Position numbers and translations under genes: made by a program
The notes under the pieces: generated by a model
What the model was told of the DNA's origin: nothing
Seen by the model: the letters and a program-made list of their open reading frames with translations, nothing else
The model's database searches: none
Assembly (NCBI GenBank): GCA_945643635.1
Contig: CALZFC010000009.1
Span: 623,501 to 687,500 of the forward strand
Direction of reading: 5' to 3'
DNA length: 64,000 nt
DNA from: Allodiplogaster sudhausi
Lineage: Eukaryota > Nematoda > Chromadorea > Rhabditida > Diplogasteridae
In this document: positions 24,101 through 31,997 of the stretch, one piece after another
Numbering within the stretch: the stretch's first letter is position 1
How the letters are laid out: each line of letters opens with the position of its first letter

Positions 24101-27100
24101 GGTCTTCTGTGGTTGAATGTGTAGCTCTCGTTTCACGAACGTGGCGAGCTTTGACCCGATCTGCGCAGAAGTCAGCTCCAGCCGCGGAATTGTCACCTTG
24201 TCCGCCGTCTCGGATCTTGGAGTCACGCGCGACTTTGCGAATACTGGTACGACCTTGTATCCGTGCTCAGTTTTGGTCCGAAGATAGACCACTGCTCCGA
24301 TTCCTGTGGCGCTTGCATCAGAGAAGACATGGATTTGAGTTGTCTCGTTGATCTCAATTTGTCGTTCGATGGTGACTTGCTGGTTGAGAAGGTCCTCTGA
24401 GAGTCTCTGCCATTCCAATTGATCGTCTGCTTCCAGCGTCTGCTTCCAGTTGTATTTTGCATTCAACTTCTGGAGGAACTGGCGAGCGGGAAGTACGGCA
24501 GGGCTAATGAGACCACAAGGATCAAAACCTGCGGCTACTTCAGAGCTCACAATCGTCTTTGTCGTCACTTCTCCGCGCTTTCTTCCTGACTTGATTGTCA
24601 GAGTGTCTTTTTCTGTGTCCCAGACTAGACCGAGGAACTTGGCTGTCTTTTCTGCAGGTTCATCTGCGAATTCCTCGTGGACAGCTTTGTTGTTGCACGT
24701 GAATTCTCTGAGCACCATTTTTCGTTTGGCAAGAATTCGTTTGGCTTCTTCGCATTTTGATTTGGTTTCTTCTGTTGTCTCCGCGAAGAACATGAAGTTG
24801 TCGGCGTAGAGGTTGGCACGTAGTTCCTTTGCGAGTGGGCTGTCTTCTTCGTTAAGGAGGTTGTCGAGGCTGGCTGCGAGGAGAAAGGGAGATGCAATGA
24901 CTCCGAAGAGCACTCTGGTGAATCTCAACTCGCGGATGTTGTCATCCGTGGCCTCCTTGCCAGGATCCTTCAGCCAGAGAAACCTTGTGACATCTCTATC
25001 TTTCTCGTGTAGCCCCAGTTGCAGGAAAGCCTTTTGAATGTCCGCTGTCACCACAATCTTGTGGCATCGCATTCGGAGGAGCATGCCCGTCAGATTTGCA
25101 ATCATTGACGGTCCGGGAAACATGCTTTCGTTTAGAGATCTTCCCCGTGGACCTGCTGAAGCATCAAAGACGATACGCAATTTCGTCGTCTTCTTGGCTG
25201 GATTGTACACCCCATGGTGCGGGATGTAGTGAATGAGGCGGTCCTCATCTGGAGTCGCCCTTGGAACTTCTTCGACAATTCCAGCTTGGAGTTGCTCCTG
25301 GATGACTTGATCGTACATCTCTAGACGACCTTGTTCCTTCAGATGTCGAAGGTTTGACTTCAGCCTTCCAAAGCAAAGGGCACGATTGTTGGGAAGTTGT
25401 GGCTGCTCAGATTTCCATGGCCATCCCACCACGACTCTCCCTTCGTCTCCCGGCTCGTTGGATATCGTCATGGATTCTTGGAACTTTCGTTTCGCCGTTT
25501 CGTCATCCTGTTCCCATGGATCGTCGTAAATGCCGAGACATTCGAGGCTGTGCATTTCTCGCATGAGATCGTCGAGTCTCTTCTCAGCCGCAGTCTTCTT
25601 CGTTGACTTTGTCGGAGTCGTGCCAGTGATTGCTGCGACTACTGCCGTTCCTGTTGCTAGCTTGCCAAGTGTTGTCTTTAAGAGGGTCAGTCCGGACGGC
25701 AGTGTTTGTTCCTTCTCTTGGACTATCTCCCAGAAGTAGTCGCTTCCGATGAGCATTGATGGAGTTGTGAGTTCTCCCTTCGGCACTTGCTTCTCGAATT
25801 CTTCAGGAGTGACACTCTGGACGCTGCCGATGATCGACTTCACGCTCTGCACTTCTATCTGCAGGATAGATCCGTCCTCTTGTTGCATGCCGATTTTGAA
25901 GAGTTGGCTTGGAATGTCGGTTGTCTGGGAAGAAGCGAAGGTGGTTACCACAATCCGTTTTTCTTCTTCAGGTTGCAGCTTCAACATGTTGGCTGCTTCC
26001 TCGGAAATGAAGGAACTTTGACTTCCGGAGTCCAAAAATGCTGTTGCTTGAATCTCCTCTCCCGTCTCCAAGTTGATGAGGCACACTGGTGCCGTGAGTA
26101 GCACGACATCTTTCTCCTCTCTTGTGACTGCTGCTGTTACGTTCGGTGCCTGCCACGCGGGTCTGTTATGGATTGGTGGTTTGTTGTTTGAGCAGATAGA
26201 AGAGTGATGTGAGCTGTCGCCACACTGCCTACATCGAAACTTGCTGGTGCACTCGGTTGACATGTGTCTGTTGCTCAGACATTTGAAGCAGAGCTTCTTC
26301 ATCTTGGCGTGTTCACGGCGTTCCTTGGCTGTTTTGTATTTGTCGCAAGCAGTTTCGAAGTGCGAATCGCCACAGAGGCGGCACTGCTTGCCTACCTTCA
26401 TTCTTGGCTTTATTTCCGTCTTCTGGAACACCGATTTCCTTTCTTGGCCTCTTGCATTGATTGTCACTGCATTGACCTTGACTCGGAGTTGATTCTCGAT
26501 CTCACTGACGGCTCGTCTGTCCTTGATTTCCTCTTGGCAGAACTGGAGCATCCGCGTGACGTTCCAGCTCTCCTGTCGTGTCTGTGTTCTTCTCTTCTCG
26601 CGAACACAGCTTGTTAGAAGCCAGGAGGGGAGCCGTTCTTGGATTGCCATTGCCATTTGTTCGTGCTCGATGTCCTCTCCCAACTCTCCCAGCTGCCGAC
26701 AAATCTTCGTCATTTCTCTTACTGCAACTTGCGTGTTTGCAATGGATTCGTCGGGTTTGCTTATTCGCCTAAGCATTGCATGTAGCCTTGATTTGTTTAG
26801 CATCGTGTCTCCGTACTCCTCTTCCAGGGTCTTGAGCACGTCCGAGTACGCACCTTCCACGATTGTGTACCCTGCGACCACATCCTTTGCCCTTCCAGTG
26901 ATGCAGCTCATGAGGTAGCGGAGCTTATCGATGTCAGTGAGAGGTTGGCTATCGATTGAGGCACGGAATAGCTGGATGAAACTTGGCCACTCAGTGACGT
27001 TACCATCGAAGCTTGGTAGCGTTTGGACCGGCAGTCGCGGCGAGAGTAAATTGAAACCATTGACTGACTCATTGTTTGTTCGAGTGGCGGCTTGTTGGTT

Positions 27101-30100
27101 GGCGGCTTGTTGGTTGACTGCTGCGGGATTGGCATGATGGCTTTGTTCTGCAGGATTGTCTTGACCTTGACTTGGTGGTTGCAACTTCCCTGTTGCTACT
27201 TGCAGCATTCGTTCGTTTGATTTGAGACGGATGAGGGCGTCGAATGCCTTGCTCATCAGGGCATCGGTGCCGTCGACGCCTTGCTCACGTTGTTCCTTGT
27301 CTTGTCTTGCTTGCTCTTGCTGCTCATCGGGCAGCCTCAAGATGAATTCGTCGTACTCGCTCAAGGTCTTGGTCAGCTCTGCTCGCATCAGCTCCAATGA
27401 AGCGATCAGGCAGCATGTTGTTTTGAGCAGCTCGTTCTTGCCGCTCTCGTCTTCTGGATCGACTTCGAAGTCGGTGTTTTCTGCTTCTGCGATCTTTTTC
27501 TTGATCTTTGAAATGACGCCCATCAGCGACGATCGTATGGTCGCCGCCATTTGTAGTCTAGCGGCCGCCCTGATCGGCCTCTGAGCTCGTGACGTGGTAC
27601 CGGTTGTTCGCTCCGATTCGACGCACCACTTGTTGAGCCGACACGAACTCAAACTTGGGTAATTAAACCTTTATTTCCATAATTGAAGAAATAATCAAAT
27701 CAAAAACTGAAGAACTGTGTGTGTCTTCCAACTGTTCTCCTGACGCTTAAATATTGGTTCACCAACAAAACATAATACTTAGGGAATATGTGATTGTTGG
27801 AGAAAGAAAAGAGAGAAGCGAAACTGAATATGATTCATTGTCTGGAATTGGGAAAAGCGGAATGCGTTCAATCTTATCAAAACAACAGAAACAGAGGAAA
27901 TTGCTTGTGAATCATTTGCGATGCCGAAGACTAGTCATGAGGCCTCGAGTTGTTTTCTTTGCGATAAGAAATGGGCGAGAAGGCAAAAAAGGCGAATGAT
28001 TCATTATAACGCCAAAGGCTAGACATGAGGCGGCTGGCTTGCTTTCTCTTTACGATCTTTTGGTTTCTTACATTTGGCGCGATTGCGCACATTTCTAATT
28101 TCGGCATTCGCCGACACGTTGAGCCGCTAACCGGGAATGAGAGAATGTTGACCAAACTCGACTGCAGACTTCTCTTTGCTGATCTACGTGCAATCTTCGC
28201 GCTCAACTCGGTTCATCCCTTCTTTACTTTCTTGAAGCAGCCATTGTTACTTTTTGACTTTGTGATAAGTTTTGACTGGGATTGCTGCTACTATTTTCTG
28301 TGTATCAATTGTTTTTATTTATTTATTATTTATAGGAGATTCTTCGTTCGTTTCGAGAATGCGACGATATCTTCGCGACGCTCGCCACCATTACGCCTTT
28401 CCTCAAGCTCTACTCATCGTACGCGTCCAACTACGCCAAGTGTCAACACGCAGTCATTGTCAGATTTGTCATCATTTCTTTTCTCTGCTTGAAACCTTTC
28501 CACCATGTGCTCTTCTTCATGCAATTCCCTCCTTTGCCAGCATGCGATCTCCCATGGCCGCTTCCGTGAATTCTTCGAACAGCAACAGAATGACCCGCGC
28601 AGCGGAGGAGTCTCCTTCGCCGCACTGCTCATCATGCCGATTCAGAGAGTTCCAAGGTAGCTCTTTCTGCGATTGATGCTCCCGAAGTGTTACTTTGGCG
28701 AACAGATAGTAGTGTTTAAATGGGTATTTAACTTTTGCTTGGGACCCTTCCGAAAAACAGACATGGAATGAATGCTGCGAATGTCACTAATTTTGTCTGC
28801 ATGTTTGAAATGGTGGCACAAGATAATTCATACATGTCCGAAATTTGTTTTGCAAAAGCACTCTTAATCGTCCAATTTTCGGCATATTTTAAGACAAACT
28901 GCACCCTCCCGGATTTTGGTAGTGGACCATGCCAAAAATTCTTGGCATTTTATTGATTCATTGATTCCAGATACATGATGCTACTGAAGCGTCTTTACCG
29001 AAGCACGGACTCCCCTAGTGAACTCGCCACCTTGAAAAGTGAGTGGATATCGATTAATAATATTCGTATACATTTTATCGGACACTGCGAATATGAGTTG
29101 TTAATTTCAGCTGTCTTGTCTCAAATCACCGAGATTGCGGGCATGAGCGAATCGTGCATTGCAGACTACGAGAATATCGTCAAACTTATCACTATCCAGG
29201 CCAGCTTCTTCTTTTGCATACCTAATTAGGATCGTGCCAAATACTAAAGGACTACGGGCATACTTTGTTGGAATCTCCAGGGAATGATCGATGTGCCCGG
29301 AGGACTGCTCGAGCCTGGCCGCCGTTTCGTGTATGAAGTCGCGCTCTTTCAGGTTTTTTTTTTATATTTCTTCTACATTTCGAATTTCGTTTTAATTATT
29401 ATTGTATTCAAAACTAGACGGCATTCAAATGCAGAATTGCCGGAAAATTCATGTGTACTGCTTGAATAGCTTACAGTGAGATCATGGTTATTTTATAAAA
29501 GAAGATATAGTACGTCCGTGACCACTGTTTTCGGAATAATTATTTTTAATTTAATATATATTTATTTTAAGAGGCAAACCGTCGGCGAGTCTGTCTATCG
29601 TGAGCGTATGTTCTGGCTCTTCTCGGATATTCTTGTGTGCGGAAAGAAGAAGGCATCCGTGATTCCGGGCACAGCCAAGTTGTTGACAAGACATCTTTCG
29701 ACCTTTTTTAGATTGAATATATATATCCTTGTGGACCCTCCTACATATGAATACTATTCAAGCTAGAAAAAGTGGCTCTTCTCTCATTGAGATACGAGAT
29801 GAAGTATCGATTTCCGCTACGCCACTGCACCCTTGGATACGATCAGTTCGATGGCAGCCTGCAGATTGGCTGCAAGCACGAGCATCTCGTGTTGACTGCA
29901 GACAACTATGACGTGCTCAGTCAATGGTGATTCTTCTTCTTCTTCTTCTTCTGGAGGAACATATCAAGTGTTTGTTTGGATGTTAGGAACCATCTAAGCA
30001 TAACCCGGCGGATTTTGATCGCACCTGTCCAGATCGATAGTCCAAGTCGAGAAATGATGATAACCATTTTCACTTTTTCCTAAATGGCCTCCGGTGATTT

Positions 30101-31957
30101 TATATTGATTTTTAAAGTTTGCATAAAATCGCAGAATTTAGTGGCTTTACCATTGTCAATGTCTGGCTTAAGCAATTAAATAGGACTGTGTGGCGCAGTG
30201 GGTTACGTGTTCGCTTACAATTGTGAATGTCACAGGTTCGAACCCCATTCGGTTGAAATGTTTTGCTACAGGTACTAACTATTCCCATCCCAGAGGTCGA
30301 ACTTCAGAAAAAATTTTTTTCGCTGAAATTGATTCCAGGGAGGTTTTCGGCACGGGGAAAGCGAATATCATACTCATTTCTTTCTCTGGCTTCGCTCAAC
30401 AACACTCGCAAAGTGAGCATCTTACTTCCCTAACCTTGCCTAACTTACCGTGAAAATGACCTCATGATAACAAATGGATTTGATATTCGTATTCCCCGTA
30501 CCCAAAACGCCCTTGGGATGAATTTCAATGGAAAAAGTTTTTTTTTTAAATTTTCTTCTGTGGTTAGAATAGTACAATTGTACCTCCTGCAGTTTTGGAA
30601 TTCAAGTTTGGAGAAGTACATACGAAAAAAATTATTCCGGTGAGAGGAGAGTGCGTATACACTTAAAATTCGTGTAACAATAGCCTTCTTCTTGTCTACA
30701 AGGGCATCTGGTGTTGGAAGGTGTTTACTTCGCCCATAGTTGCGAATCCGTAATGACCTATTACGTTACATATGCACCAAAATGTCGAGAAAAGTTGTTC
30801 CCCCAAAATCACCACAGGGTTGTTATTTGGTGCGGGGAACGCGAATAACAAGTTTATTTATTAATTCTGGCCTCATTTCCAGAAGTACCGTAATAGGCAT
30901 ATGGTTGCTACCTGGCACCAGACATGGAAGAAGACTACATTCTGTTTTCCGAACTATTTAGGTCATTGTGGATTCGCAAACATGGGCGAAATGGACTCCT
31001 CTCATCGGAATAATTTTTTTCGTGTCTACTTCTCCAAACTTGAATTTTTAAACTTCAGCAAAAATTTCAACCGAATGGGGTTCGAACCTGCGACTTTCAA
31101 AACAGAAAGCGAGCGTGCAACCACTGCACCACGCAGGCCATTGCTTTTAGTCACAAACTAGACACCGACAATGGCAAAATAGTTATCAGCAACCTACCAC
31201 CTCAATTTATGCAAATTTTTAAAAATCAATATAAAATCGCCGGAGGCCATTTAGGAAAAAGTGAAAATGGTTATCATCATTTCTCGACTTGGACTATCGA
31301 TCTGAACATGTGCCATCAAAATCCGCCGGGTTATGCTTAGATGGTTCCCTTTAAGGCAGGGAAGAAAAGGGTGCGCACAGTCCCTACAAGAACAGGGTGG
31401 AGTCGGTAAAAGGGGCTAGAAAAACTAAAGGTTTTTTAAACCCATTCCTTGGACTAAACAAGGAAGCACATATCAAGTGATTGTTTGGATGCTAGCAAAA
31501 CTAAAGCAGGTAAGAAAAGTGACAGTCTTCCAGAAGAGCGTGGAGTCGGTAAAATGATAGAGAAGAACATAGTGTTTTCTAACCCATTCCATGGATTAAA
31601 GGTTGCCATGAATGAAGGTTCGACATCCTGAAGGAGGCCATAGACCGCGCGTCTCGCCTTCGTGCAACTCTTCGCAAGGAGAGCAGCCGGCTGCCACTCA
31701 CGGCTAAGACGTATAGGCTCATCACTTGTTTTCTCTTGTTCTTCTTTTTATCCCATCCTGTTCTCTCTCAACTCATACTCTTTACGCATTTCAGAACGAA
31801 TCTGCGGAAAGAGCTGACTCGCAAGTTTGTAAAGATGACCTACCAATACGGCGTGAGTGTGCCGATGGCAGCTACTGGCTGTGCTCCGAGGATGGTACCT
31901 TGTCTGTTTTGAGTGTCTCTCTCTCACACTCTCTCTCTCTCTCTGTCCCTCTCTCTT

Positions 31958-31997
<40 letters not shown>

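Larger units (their letters stand above)
18610..28116 (-). mobile_element. BEL/Pao LTR retroelement with env, internally rearranged
   Basis: 9507 bp, bounded by TG...CA LTRs and a CGTTG duplication, antisense to the RhoGEF it interrupts. In element order (minus strand): 5' LTR, primer-binding site, gag-pol to mid-integrase, then an inverted block carrying the rest of integrase and env, then a tRNA-Leu copy, a second copy of the env 3' end in the correct orientation, and the 3' LTR. LTRs appear identical, and the long open frames have no stops, so insertion is recent. The inversion cuts the integrase between its second catalytic Asp and its Glu, so this copy cannot make a normal integrase or express env from its own sense transcript. 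Confidence 0.92.

Noticed and set aside
30183..30256. Intact tRNA gene
   Set aside because: Boxes A and B are present but acceptor and anticodon stems do not pair well, and an inverted relative lies at 31070-31141; SINE-like head is more likely.
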